This document shows, in pieces, positions 49,416 through 57,620 of a stretch of 64,000 bases of DNA (its first letter is position 1; each line of letters starts with the position of its first letter). This DNA is from Streptomyces lichenis (lineage in GTDB: Bacteria > Actinomycetota > Actinomycetes > Streptomycetales > Streptomycetaceae), in assembly GCF_023218175.1 (NCBI RefSeq), contig NZ_JALPTH010000007.1:222304-286303 (forward strand), written 5' to 3'. The notes under the pieces were generated by a model. It ran no database searches and was not told the origin of the DNA. It saw only the letters and a list, made by a program, of their open reading frames with translations. Made by a program: the position numbers and the translations under genes.

Positions 49416-50303
49416 GTGCCGCTGACCACCACCCGCGCACTCGTCGACCGTGCCGCCGCCCGCGGCGAGGCCGTTGTCGCGTTCAACGTCATCACCCTCG
49501 AACACGTCGAGGCCGTACTCGACGGCGTACGGGGCACCGGCCGACCGGTGATCCTCCAGATCAGCGAGAACGCCGTCGCCTACCACGGCGGCCGCCCCGA
49601 GCCGCTCGCCGCGGCCGCCGCGCGCTGCGCCGAGCAGTCCGAGGTGGAGGCCGCCCTGCACCTCGACCATGTCACGGACGAGGGGCTGCTGCACCGGGCC
49701 GCGGACGCCGGGTTCTCCTCTGCGATGTTCGACGCGGCCCGGCTGCCGTACGCGGCCAATGTCCAGGCCACGCGCCGGGCCGCCGACTGGGCGCACCGCA
49801 ACGGCCTGTGGCTGGAGGCGGAGCTGGGCGAGGTCGGTGGCAAGGACGGGCGGCCGCCGCTGGACGCGCACGCCCCGGGCGCCCGTACCGACCCGGCCGA
49901 GGCCGTCCGGTATGTGGCCGAGACCGGGGTGGACGCCCTGGCCGTCGCCGTCGGCAGCTCCCACGCCATGACCTCCCGGGACGCGGTGCTGGACCACGGC
50001 TTGCTGGCCGGGCTGCGTGCCGCGCTGGAGGTGCCGCTGGTGCTGCACGGTTCCTCCGGGGTGCCCGACGGCGAACTGGGCCGCGCCATCCGCGCGGGCA
50101 TCGCCAAGGTCAACATCGGCACCGCGCTCAACGTGGCGCTCACCGCCGCCGTACGCGAGCACCTCGACCGGCACCCCGACGGGGTCGACCCCCGCCGCTA
50201 CCTGGACGCCGGGCGCACCGCGATGGCGGCCGCCGCGGCCCGGCTGGCCCAGGCCGTGGCCCAGGCGACCCAGGTCCCCCCGGCGCCGGCCGCCACCGCC
50301 TGA
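49416..50303 (+). CDS. Class II aldolase (KbaY/GatY/Fba-like)
   Basis: A 295-residue zinc-dependent aldolase. AALHLDHVTDEGLLHRAADA has the metal-binding His and the catalytic Asp; LVLHGSSGVPDGELGRAI and GIAKVNIGTALNVA are the phosphate-binding blocks. The family cleaves fructose- or tagatose-1,6-bisphosphate into triose phosphates. The tagatose route is favoured by the SIS and GH109 neighbours, but a tagatose-6-phosphate kinase is not present here. GTG 49416 starts 42 bp after the SIS stop. Confidence 0.9.
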   Translation: MPLTTTRALVDRAAARGEAVVAFNVITLEHVEAVLDGVRGTGRPVILQISENAVAYHGGRPEPLAAAAARCAEQSEVEAALHLDHVTDEGLLHRAADAGFSSAMFDAARLPYAANVQATRRAADWAHRNGLWLEAELGEVGGKDGRPPLDAHAPGARTDPAEAVRYVAETGVDALAVAVGSSHAMTSRDAVLDHGLLAGLRAALEVPLVLHGSSGVPDGELGRAIRAGIAKVNIGTALNVALTAAVREHLDRHPDGVDPRRYLDAGRTAMAAAAARLAQAVAQATQVPPAPAATA

Positions 50304-50505
50304 CCGCGACCGCCCGCGCGCGCCCGGGGACGTCCGCCCGCCGCGTGGACCGCCGGCCGGCGTGCGGCCGGCGTACGCGAAGATGGTGCGGGAGGGGGCC
50401 CATCGCGGGCCTTCCCGCGGCTCCGGCCGGCCGCCGGACCGTGGGGGGACACACCGGCACACGTCCGGCACGTCGGCGACAAGGGCACGGCAGGAAAGAG
50501 ACGGC

Positions 50506-51291
50506 ATGAAGGCGCACGAGAGGTGGACCCGGCTGCTGGAGGTGCTCGCCGAGGAAGGGCAGCTGTCCGTCACCGACGCCTCGGCCCGTCTCGACGCCTC
50601 CCCGGCCACGGTGCGCCGGGACATGGACGAGCTGGCCCGCCAGCAGCTGCTGACCCGTACCCGGGGCGGCGCGGTGGCCGGAGCCGTCTCCTACGACCTG
50701 CCACTGCGCTACAAGACCTCCCGCCGTGCCGACGAGAAGCAGCGGATCGCCCGGGCGGCGGCCGAGGCGATCCCGCCGGGCGCCATCGTCGGCCTCAACG
50801 GCGGCACCACCACCAGCGAGGTGGCCCGGGAACTGGCCGTACGCGCCGACCTGAGCGAGCACGGCCCCGGCGAGGCGCTGACCATCGTCACCAACGCCAT
50901 CAACATCGCCAACGAGCTCGCCGTGCGGCCGCACATCAAGACAGTGGTCATCGGGGGAGTGGCCCGCTCCAACTCCTACGAACTCACTGGGCCGTTCGCC
51001 GACGCCGTCCTCCGGCACCTGGCCCTGGACTATGTGATCCTCGGGGTGAACGCCGTGCACCCCGACTTCGGGGCGGCCTGCCATGACGAGGGCGAGGCCA
51101 TGGTGAACCGGGCCATCGCCGAACGCGCCGAGCACGTCGTGGTGGTGGCGGACTCCACCAAGCTCGGCCGCCGCGCCTTCGCCCAGGTCTGCCCCACCGC
51201 CGACATCTCCCGGATCGTCACCGACCGGGAGGTCCCCGAGGAACTGGTGACCCGGTTCACCGACCGGAACGTCGAGGTCACCCAGGTCTGA
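50506..51291 (+). CDS. DeoR-family regulator (AgaR-like)
   Basis: A 261-residue sugar-phosphate-responsive repressor. The HTH (about 6-55) contains RLDASPATVRRDMDELARQQ, and the DeoRC domain (about 75-255) has VGLNGGTTTSEVARELAVR and the pattern HVVVVADSTKLGRRAFAQV. It follows the SIS and aldolase genes on the same strand and probably controls them and GH109 in response to an amino-sugar phosphate. AGGAAAGAG precedes ATG 50506. Its 3' end overlaps the convergent kinase gene by 14 bp. Confidence 0.93.
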   Translation: MKAHERWTRLLEVLAEEGQLSVTDASARLDASPATVRRDMDELARQQLLTRTRGGAVAGAVSYDLPLRYKTSRRADEKQRIARAAAEAIPPGAIVGLNGGTTTSEVARELAVRADLSEHGPGEALTIVTNAINIANELAVRPHIKTVVIGGVARSNSYELTGPFADAVLRHLALDYVILGVNAVHPDFGAACHDEGEAMVNRAIAERAEHVVVVADSTKLGRRAFAQVCPTADISRIVTDREVPEELVTRFTDRNVEVTQV

Positions 51292-52483
51292 CACCCGCGG
51301 TCGCCGCCCGGTAGGCGGTACGCAGCCGGGCCCGGGCCGCCTCCGGGGCGCCCACCCCGTCCAGGGCGAGCAGCGCCGCGCCCAGCACCGGGGGCGCCGT
51401 CACCAGCCGGGGCACCGCCCTCGGGGCGCGGGCGGCGAGCAGAGCGGCCACCCGCTCGTCCAGCGCGGTGTGCCCGGCCGCCAGCACACTGCCGCCCAGC
51501 ACCACCGGGACCTCCTCGGCCAGCAGGCCCAGCCGCTCCAGGGCGACCAGCGCCATCGCCGCCACCTCCCCGGCCAGCCGTTCCACCAGGGCGGCCGCCA
51601 CCGCGTCCCCGGCGGCCGCGACCGCGAACAGCACCGGGGCCAGCTCATGCCGCCAGCCGGAGCGCACCCGCCGCAGATGGACGTCCTCGATCAGCCCGTA
51701 CATCGAGTCCAGACCGAAGTGCGCGGGCAGCGCCCGGGCCAGCTCCGTGGGCTCCCCGCGGCCGTCCTCGGCCCGCGCCGCCCACCACATCGCCTCCTCG
51801 GCCAGTCCCACTCCGCCGCCCCAGTCACCGGAGATGCGGCCGATCGCGGGGAAGCGGGCGGTACGGCCGTCCGGCAGCATCCCGACGCAGTTGATGCCCG
51901 CCCCGCACACCACCGCCACCCCCCGCGGCTCCTCGGCGCCGGCCCGCAGCAGCGCGAAGGTGTCATTGCGCACCACCGCCGTACGCCCCCAGCCGCGCTC
52001 CGCGATCGCCGCGCCGAGCGCCTCCTCCTCGGCCGGGAAGTCGGCGTTGGCCAGACACGCCGACACCAGCTCCACCCGGCCCGACCCCATCCCCGCGGCC
52101 CGGGCCCGCTCCAGCGCCTCCGCGACCGGCGCCGCCAGCACGTCCAGCGCCGCCCCGACCCCCACCACCGGCGGCTGGAACCCGCCGCCCCGGGCCCGCC
52201 CGAGCACCGTGCCGTCCACGCCCACCACGGCCACATCCGACTTGCTGTTGCCCGCGTCGACCGCCAGCACCACGGCCCCGCCGCCCGGCCCCGTGCCGGA
52301 CGACCCCGTTTCCCTGGCCCCGTTGCCTGTTTCCCCGGCCTCGTTGCCCGGCCCGCCTGGTTTCCCGGCCTCGTTGCCCGTTTCCCTCCCCTCGTTTCCC
52401 GGCCCCGCGACCGCCCCGTCCGTTTCCCCCGTCCCGTTGCCCGTTTCCCGGGCCCCGTTTCCCGGCCCCGCGCTCACGCCCAT
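51278..52483 (-). CDS. BadF/NagK-like N-acetyl-sugar kinase with repeat-derived N-terminus
   Basis: A 401-residue ASKHA-fold kinase of the BadF/BcrA/N-acetylglucosamine kinase group. The core starts at about residue 70: VVLAVDAGNSKSDVAVVG (phosphate 1), VVCGAGINCVG (adenosine region) and ISGDWGGGVGLAEEAMWWA (sugar site). Residues 4-66 are a low-complexity Gly/Asn/Glu/Thr tract coded by the GGAAAC repeats. ATG 52483 overlaps the GH4 stop by 10 bp with GGGAG upstream, so the tract should be translated, unless the real start is an internal GTG near VVLAVD. Context suggests phosphorylation of GlcNAc, GalNAc or a related sugar. Confidence 0.85.
   Translation of the reverse strand: MGVSAGPGNGARETGNGTGETDGAVAGPGNEGRETGNEAGKPGGPGNEAGETGNGARETGSSGTGPGGGAVVLAVDAGNSKSDVAVVGVDGTVLGRARGGGFQPPVVGVGAALDVLAAPVAEALERARAAGMGSGRVELVSACLANADFPAEEEALGAAIAERGWGRTAVVRNDTFALLRAGAEEPRGVAVVCGAGINCVGMLPDGRTARFPAIGRISGDWGGGVGLAEEAMWWAARAEDGRGEPTELARALPAHFGLDSMYGLIEDVHLRRVRSGWRHELAPVLFAVAAAGDAVAAALVERLAGEVAAMALVALERLGLLAEEVPVVLGGSVLAAGHTALDERVAALLAARAPRAVPRLVTAPPVLGAALLALDGVGAPEAARARLRTAYRAATAGVRPG
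52308..52462. repeat. GTTTCC/GTTGCC repeats inside the kinase gene
   Basis: On the plus strand GTTTCC or GTTGCC words start at 52308, 322, 329, 343, 360, 373, 380, 394, 422, 436, 443 and 457, mostly 7 or 14 bp apart. They are the reverse complement of the GG(A/C)AAC motif at 3592-3763. As 7 is not a multiple of 3, the repeats run through all three codon phases and give the pattern GNGARETG and GPGNEAGE in the protein. Confidence 0.85.
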
Positions 52484-53736
52484 GCCAGATGCTCCCGGTT
52501 GTGCGCCAGCAGCCGGTCGGTGAGCCCGTCGGCGAGCGCGTACTGCCCGACCAGCGGATGCGCCAGCAGCGCACGGAACACCCGCTCCCGGCCGCCGTGC
52601 AGCGCCGCCTCCAGGGCCAGGTCCTCATACGCCGTCACCTGGGCGACGAGCCCGGCGTACAGCGGGTCGAGGACCGGCGCGGGCAGCGGGGCGGCGCCGG
52701 CCGCGTCCACCCGGGCCTGCACCTCCACCACCGCGTCGTCCGGGAGGAACGGCAGGGTGCCTTCGTTGTACGTGTTCACCACCTGCGTCCCGGGGTGCGG
52801 CCCGAGCAGCGCGGCGGCCAGGTCCACGGCCGCCTCGGAGTAGAAGGCCCCGCCGCGCCGGGCCAGCAGCTCCGGCTTCTCGTCCAGCGCGGGATCGCCG
52901 TACAGCTCCAGCAGCCGCCGCTCCATCTCGGCCACCTCCGCGGCCCGGGACGGCTTGGTGGCCAGCTCGCGGACGACCTCGTCATGCGCGTAGAAGTAGC
53001 GCAGGTAGTAGGAGGGCACGGTGCCCAGCCGGTCCAGCAGCGAGCGCGGCATCCGCAGATCCGCCGCGACGGCCTCGCCGTGCTCGGCGAGCAGCCGGGG
53101 CAGCACGTCCTCGCCGTCCGGGCCGCCGAGCCGCACCCCCAGCTCCCAGCTGAGATGGTTGAGCCCCACATGGTCCAGATGGACCCGCTCGGGCGAGGTG
53201 CCCAGCAGCGCGGCGAACTTCCGCTGGAAGCCGATCGCCACATTGCACAGCCCGACCGCCCGGTGACCGGCCTTCAGCAGGGCCCGGGTGACGATGCCGA
53301 CCGGGTTGGTGAAGTCGATGATCCAGGCGTCCGGGCTGGTCCTCCTGACCCGTTCGGCGATGTCCAGCACCACCGGCACGGTGCGCAGCGCCTTGGCCAG
53401 TCCGCCGGCCCCGGTGGTCTCCTGCCCCACACAGCCGCACTCCAGCGGCCAGGTCTCGTCCTGCTGCCTGGCCGCCTGCCCGCCCACCCGCAGTTGCAGC
53501 AGCACCGCGTCCGCGCCCTCGACGCCCGCGTCCAGGTCGGAGGTGGTGACCACCCGGCCCGGATGGCCCTGCCGGGCGAAGATCCGCCGGGCCAGCCCGC
53601 CGACCAGCTCCAGCCGCTCGGCCGCCGGATCGACCAGCACCAGCTCGCTGACCGTCAGGGTGTCACGCAACCGCGCGAAACCGTCGACCAGTTCGGGCGT
53701 GTAGGTCGAACCGCCCCCCACTACCGCCAGTTTCAT
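52474..53736 (-). CDS. GH4-family 6-phospho-glycosidase
   Basis: A 420-residue NAD- and Mn-dependent glycosidase. VVGGGSTYTPELVDGFARL is the NAD-binding motif. CNVAIGFQRKF and DHVGLNHLSWELGV hold the Cys and His metal ligands, and NTYNEGTLPFLPDDAVVEV is typical of 6-phospho-beta-glucosidases. It should hydrolyse a phosphorylated disaccharide in the cytosol. A PTS permease or phosphorylating enzyme for its substrate is not in the window. The kinase gene overlaps its end, and a ROK repressor lies 54 bp upstream on the same strand. Confidence 0.93.
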   Translation of the reverse strand: MKLAVVGGGSTYTPELVDGFARLRDTLTVSELVLVDPAAERLELVGGLARRIFARQGHPGRVVTTSDLDAGVEGADAVLLQLRVGGQAARQQDETWPLECGCVGQETTGAGGLAKALRTVPVVLDIAERVRRTSPDAWIIDFTNPVGIVTRALLKAGHRAVGLCNVAIGFQRKFAALLGTSPERVHLDHVGLNHLSWELGVRLGGPDGEDVLPRLLAEHGEAVAADLRMPRSLLDRLGTVPSYYLRYFYAHDEVVRELATKPSRAAEVAEMERRLLELYGDPALDEKPELLARRGGAFYSEAAVDLAAALLGPHPGTQVVNTYNEGTLPFLPDDAVVEVQARVDAAGAAPLPAPVLDPLYAGLVAQVTAYEDLALEAALHGGRERVFRALLAHPLVGQYALADGLTDRLLAHNREHLAWA

Positions 53737-53789
53737 CAGCTCAGCCCTTCCCAGGAGTGCACGAACAGAGGGACGAACGCGCGCGGTAC

Positions 53790-55007
53790 CTACCGCGAGG
53801 TGTCGAAGACCTCGTCACGGGTGGCGGCCAGCGCGCACTCCAGTGCCCCGCGCAGCACCGGATCGTCTGTGACGGAGCCCATGACCAGCCGGGGCCGCGC
53901 GGCCGCGAGTTCGGCCAGCTCGGCGGCCACTCGTGCGCGCAGCGGCTCGCCGCCCGCGGTGACCGCCCCGCCCGCGAGGACCACCAGCGCCGGGTCGAGG
54001 ATGGCGACCAGCGAGGCGAGACCGGTGGCCAGCCGGGTGGCGTACACCCCCCGCAGCTCGCGGTACGGGCCGCTGTCCGCCTCGGCCGACCGGGCCAGCA
54101 GCGCCGCGGCCACCTCCGGATACGGGCCCTCGGGCACCTCCCGCACTCCCAGCTGCCGGGCCAGCGCGGGCAGCGTCTGCGCGCCGGCCAGCCGCTGGAA
54201 GCCACCGCCGTTCTCCTGCGCCACCCCCCGTACCAGCTCCGTCCCCGGCACCGGCAGGAAGCCGACCTCCCCGGCGCCGCCGGTGAAACCGCGGTGCAGC
54301 CGCCCGCCCAGCACCAGCGCGGCGCCCAGCCCCTCGGCGCTCCACAGCAGCACGAAGTCCCCTTGGCCGCGCGCGATCCCGGCCCGCTGCTCGGCGACCG
54401 CCACCAGGTTGACGTCGTTGTCGTACTCCACCGGCATCGGCAGCGCCTCCGCCACCTCCCGGAGCAGGGTGGGGGAGTGCCAGCCGGGGAGGTGGGAGGC
54501 GTAGCGCAGCCGCCCGGTGGACGGGTCGAACGCCCCGGGGGTGCCGATCACCAGCCGGCGGACGTCCGCCCGGCCGAGCCCGGCCGCCGCCACCGCCTCG
54601 TCCAGGGCCCGGGTCACCCGCGCGACGGCCCCCTCCGCCGCTCCCTCGGAAGTGGCGGGCAGCTCGTACGCGCCGACCACCGCCCCGGTCACATCGGCCA
54701 CCGCGGCGCGGACACGGGACGCGGTGACATCGAGCCCGGCGGCGTACCCGGCGCCGGGCTCCAGCGCGTACAACCGGGCGCCGGGCCCGGGCCGCCCGGT
54801 GCTGGTGCCGGTGGCGCGGACCAGCCCCGCCTCCTCCAGCCGGGCGAGCACCTGGGAGGCGGTCGGCTTGGAGAGCCCGGTGAGCGCCCCGATTCGGGTA
54901 CGGGACAGGGGTCCGTGCTCCAGCAGCAGGTCGAGCGCGGCCCGGTCGTTCATCGCCCGCAGCACCCGCGGCGTACCGGGGACCCCGCCACCCACGCCCT
55001 GGACCAT
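53790..55007 (-). CDS. ROK-family transcriptional repressor
   Basis: A 405-residue regulator with an N-terminal winged HTH (about 20-75, LSRTRIGALTGLSKPTASQV) and a ROK kinase-like domain (about 85-400, GLDVTASRVRAAVADVTG, VIGTPGAFDPSTGRL, GFTGGAGEVGFLPVPG). The zinc motif CxCGxxGC and the His of the AGEIGH signature are missing (AGEVGF), so it is probably not an active kinase, only a sugar-binding repressor. It precedes GH4 and the kinase gene and likely controls them. A 15-bp palindrome lies 31 bp before the start. Confidence 0.92.
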   Translation of the reverse strand: MVQGVGGGVPGTPRVLRAMNDRAALDLLLEHGPLSRTRIGALTGLSKPTASQVLARLEEAGLVRATGTSTGRPGPGARLYALEPGAGYAAGLDVTASRVRAAVADVTGAVVGAYELPATSEGAAEGAVARVTRALDEAVAAAGLGRADVRRLVIGTPGAFDPSTGRLRYASHLPGWHSPTLLREVAEALPMPVEYDNDVNLVAVAEQRAGIARGQGDFVLLWSAEGLGAALVLGGRLHRGFTGGAGEVGFLPVPGTELVRGVAQENGGGFQRLAGAQTLPALARQLGVREVPEGPYPEVAAALLARSAEADSGPYRELRGVYATRLATGLASLVAILDPALVVLAGGAVTAGGEPLRARVAAELAELAAARPRLVMGSVTDDPVLRGALECALAATRDEVFDTSR

Positions 55008-55037
55008 GCCCCCCGCCTCCCGCCGCCGCTCAATGGT

Positions 55038-55052
55038 CAGGAAAGTTTCCTG
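55038..55052. promoter_or_regulatory. Palindrome upstream of the ROK repressor
   Basis: CAGGAAA-G-TTTCCTG is a perfect 15-bp inverted repeat with a one-base centre, 31 bp upstream of the ROK start. Likely an autoregulatory operator for the ROK/GH4/kinase operon. Confidence 0.55.
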
Positions 55053-55156
55053 TCATCATCGGACGGGGAGAAGCTACGGGCGCCGCGCGGAGCACGTCAA
55101 GGGCCCGGTCCCGGTGGGGGACGGGGCCCTGAGCGGCGCGGGGGAGGGGCGGCGGA

Positions 55157-55951
55157 TCAGTCCAGGCGGTGGACGAGCTGGGTGCCCAGCTCATAGCGGG
55201 CACCGGTGACGGCGAGCCTCCCCTCGCGGATCCTGGCGGCGAGGTCGGGCTCGGCGGCCAGCCTGGCGCGGACCCGCCGGACGTTGGCGGTGATGGCGGC
55301 GTCCACCCGCTGCTCCACCGGGAGCGCGTGGTCGATCGCGGGGCGGAGCTGGTCGGCCAGGTACTGGATGTGCGCGGGCAGCCGCTCCCCGGTCTCATCC
55401 GCCTCGACGGCCGCGGCGACGGCGCCGCAGGAGGCATGCCCGAGGACCACGATCAGCGGGATGCCGAGCTCCAGGGCGCCGTACGCGATGCTGCCGAGCA
55501 CCGCCTCGTCCAGCACCTCGCCCGCCGAACGCACGGTGAGCAGATCGCCGAGGCCCTGGTCGAACACCAGCTCAGGTGGCACCCGCGAGTCGACGCAGCC
55601 CAGCACGATGGCGAACGGATGCTGCCCGGCGACCAGTTCCCTCCGCAGCGCGCGGGCCTCATGCGGATGGTGCTGCCGAAGGGCCCGCCACCGCCGGTTT
55701 CCGGCCGTCAGCTCGGCGAGCGCCTGCCGTGGGGTGGTGGGCCGCGGCTTCCCGGACGGCTCCCCGGGGGACGGCGAGGGCCGAGGTGCTTCGCCCGGCG
55801 GCGCCTCGGGTGCGGCGGAGGCGGTGGAGCGGCCCAGCGCCAGGGCGCCGCCCGCCGTGGCGCCCGCGGCCAGCGCGGACCTGAGCAGGGCGCGGCGCGA
55901 GCCGCCGGACCCGGTCGCGGCACCGCTGTCGTGTTCCCTTGTCCCGGTCAC
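55157..55951 (-). CDS. Beta-carbonic anhydrase with Tat signal
   Basis: A 264-residue beta-class carbonic anhydrase, interconverting CO2 and bicarbonate. Zinc ligands and partner are in GCVDSRVPPEL (Cys, Asp-Arg dyad) and LGHASCGAV (His and Cys). The N-terminus has SRRALLRSALAAGATAGGAL, a twin-arginine signal, followed by a Pro-rich stretch (about 60-80), so the folded enzyme is exported. GTG 55951 is preceded by TAACTT at seven bases, a leaderless-type promoter; an in-frame ATG at 55981 lies upstream of that box. The gene stands alone. Confidence 0.92.
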   Translation of the reverse strand: MTGTREHDSGAATGSGGSRRALLRSALAAGATAGGALALGRSTASAAPEAPPGEAPRPSPSPGEPSGKPRPTTPRQALAELTAGNRRWRALRQHHPHEARALRRELVAGQHPFAIVLGCVDSRVPPELVFDQGLGDLLTVRSAGEVLDEAVLGSIAYGALELGIPLIVVLGHASCGAVAAAVEADETGERLPAHIQYLADQLRPAIDHALPVEQRVDAAITANVRRVRARLAAEPDLAARIREGRLAVTGARYELGTQLVHRLD

Positions 55952-55958
55952 GGAGAGG

Positions 55959-55964
55959 AAGTTA
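55959..55964 (-). promoter_or_regulatory. Leaderless-type -10 box (TAACTT)
   Basis: On the minus strand TAACTT ends seven bases before GTG 55951 of the carbonic anhydrase gene. Confidence 0.5.
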
Positions 55965-56069
55965 GCGCCGTGGACGGCCAACAGGCGTCCTCTTGCCCGT
56001 TCTTGGGCCGGACTTGGGGCCCTCTTGGCCGCCGGGACCGTCGCGCGGGCCGGGCCGGGGTCGGATCAG

Positions 56070-56225
56070 GAGCTGGTGCTCGACGACCGGCAGTGGGCCG
56101 CCAAGCGGGCCGCCGTGCTCTGCCACGGCTCCCAGCTCGCCCCGCTGGCCGCGGACCACGGCAGCCTGCCGGCCCGCGGCGGACCGCTGAGGGCGGAACG
56201 GGTGTGGCGCCTCGCCGCCCGCTGA
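56070..56225 (+). pseudogene. Possible C-terminal gene remnant (PIG-L/LmbE deacetylase-like)
   Basis: A short frame reads LVLDDRQWAAKRAAVLCHGS, then QLAPLAADHGS and GPLRAERVWRL before a stop at 56225. The W-x-AKRAAVxxHxSQ pattern resembles the C-terminus of PIG-L/LmbE-type deacetylases. There is no start codon with a ribosome binding site and no upstream catalytic part. It may be a gene remnant, but the similarity is short and the call is weak. Confidence 0.25.
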
Positions 56226-56237
56226 ACCGCCGGGCGC

Positions 56238-57620
56238 TCAGGGCCGTTCGCCCTCCCGGGCGCGGGTGAGGAGCCGGTACAGCCCGTGCAGCACCACCGC
56301 GGTGAGCGCGCCCGCCACCACCCCGCTGCCCAGCACACTCCGCACCCAGCCGGGGAAACCGTCGTACAGCCCGGGGGAGACCACCGGCAGCAGCCCCGCC
56401 GCGAGCGCCACGGCCGCCACCATCGCGTTGCCCCGGTCGTCCAGGTCGACCCGGCGCAGCATGCCCACCCCCAGCACGGCGATCACCGCGTACACCACCA
56501 GGGCGCTGCCGCCCACCACGGCCGGCGGGATGCCCGCGAGCCACCGCGACACCGGGGCGAGCAGCCCGCAGCCCAGCAGCAGCACCCCGGCGCCCGCCGT
56601 GACGAACCGGCTGCGCACCCCGGTGAGCCGGCTGATGCCGATGTTCTCCGAGCTGGTCACCAGCGGCGCGCTGCCGAACACCCCGGCCAGCAGCGAGGCC
56701 ACCGCGTCCGCCCGGGCCACCCGGGGCACGTCCCGCCCCGGGTCGGGGGTGCGGCCCACCGTCTCGCTGTTCAGCACGGTCTGGCCGGTCGCCTCCGCCA
56801 GCGAGGTGAGGCTGAAGATCAGCAGCGGCAGCGCGGCCAGCAGGTCGAAGTGCGGTGCGCCGTACGGCAGGAGCCGCGGCAGCGCCGCGTCGGTGGCCCC
56901 CGGCGGGGCGAACGCGCCGAGCCCGGTGGCGACCGCGACCAGGGTGCCCGCGGCCATCCCCAGCAGGATCGAGGTCTGCCGCCACACCCCGCGCAGCAGC
57001 AGATACGCGGCGAGGGTGCAGCCCACCGTGACGGCGGCGAGCGCCAGCGCGGACGGCGCGGCGGGGCGGCCGGGCGCCCCGGTGACCAGCCCGGCGGCCA
57101 CCCGCACCATGGAGACGCCGATCAGCAGCACGGTCACCCCCATCACCAGCGGCGGGAAGAGCCGCACCGCCCGCGCGTACAGCGGCAGTACGGCCAGCAG
57201 GAGCAGCGCCGCCAGGATCACCGCGCCGCTCGCCGTGGCCGGGCCGTGCTCGGCGGCCACCTGGAGGAAGAGGGCGGTGGCCGCGCCGCCCGGCAGCATC
57301 ACGAAGGGCAGCCGGGCCCCGATCCGCCAGGGTCCCAGCGACTGGAGCAGGGTCCCGGCGCCGCAGAGCAGCAGGGTGACGCTGAGCAGCGAGGCGGTCT
57401 GACCGGGGGTCAGCCGCAGCGCGTCGGCGGTGAGGAAGGCGGTGGACACCGGGGCGGCGACCATCGCCAGCACATGCTGCCCGGCCAGCGGCACCAGCCG
57501 CGCCACCGGCAGCCGCTCGTCCACCGGATCCGGCGCCGCCGGCTCGGCCGCGGTGGCGGGCGCCTCCCTCCCCGGCGTCTTCCCCGCGGGGGTCTTCCCG
57601 GCGGGAGCGGCCCCGGTCAC
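56238..57620 (-). CDS. NCS2-family nucleobase permease
   Basis: A 460-residue membrane transporter of the NCS2 (uracil/xanthine permease) family with about 14 helices after a 35-residue cytoplasmic tail. PLAGQHVLAMVAAPVSTAFL, FVMLPGGAATALFLQ and LTSLAEATGQTVLNSETVGR are conserved; the last is the substrate-binding stretch with the usual Glu. VTSSENIGISRLTGVRSRFV is the NCS2 signature. It should import a nucleobase or related compound by proton symport. GTG 57620 overlaps the upstream TGA, so it is translationally coupled to the ASST-like gene. Confidence 0.92.
   Translation of the reverse strand: MTGAAPAGKTPAGKTPGREAPATAAEPAAPDPVDERLPVARLVPLAGQHVLAMVAAPVSTAFLTADALRLTPGQTASLLSVTLLLCGAGTLLQSLGPWRIGARLPFVMLPGGAATALFLQVAAEHGPATASGAVILAALLLLAVLPLYARAVRLFPPLVMGVTVLLIGVSMVRVAAGLVTGAPGRPAAPSALALAAVTVGCTLAAYLLLRGVWRQTSILLGMAAGTLVAVATGLGAFAPPGATDAALPRLLPYGAPHFDLLAALPLLIFSLTSLAEATGQTVLNSETVGRTPDPGRDVPRVARADAVASLLAGVFGSAPLVTSSENIGISRLTGVRSRFVTAGAGVLLLGCGLLAPVSRWLAGIPPAVVGGSALVVYAVIAVLGVGMLRRVDLDDRGNAMVAAVALAAGLLPVVSPGLYDGFPGWVRSVLGSGVVAGALTAVVLHGLYRLLTRAREGERP

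Noticed and set aside
55952..56069. N-terminal part of an intact small gene ending at 56225
   Set aside because: No start codon with a ribosome binding site and no homologous segment before about 56070; only a doubtful C-terminal remnant is kept.
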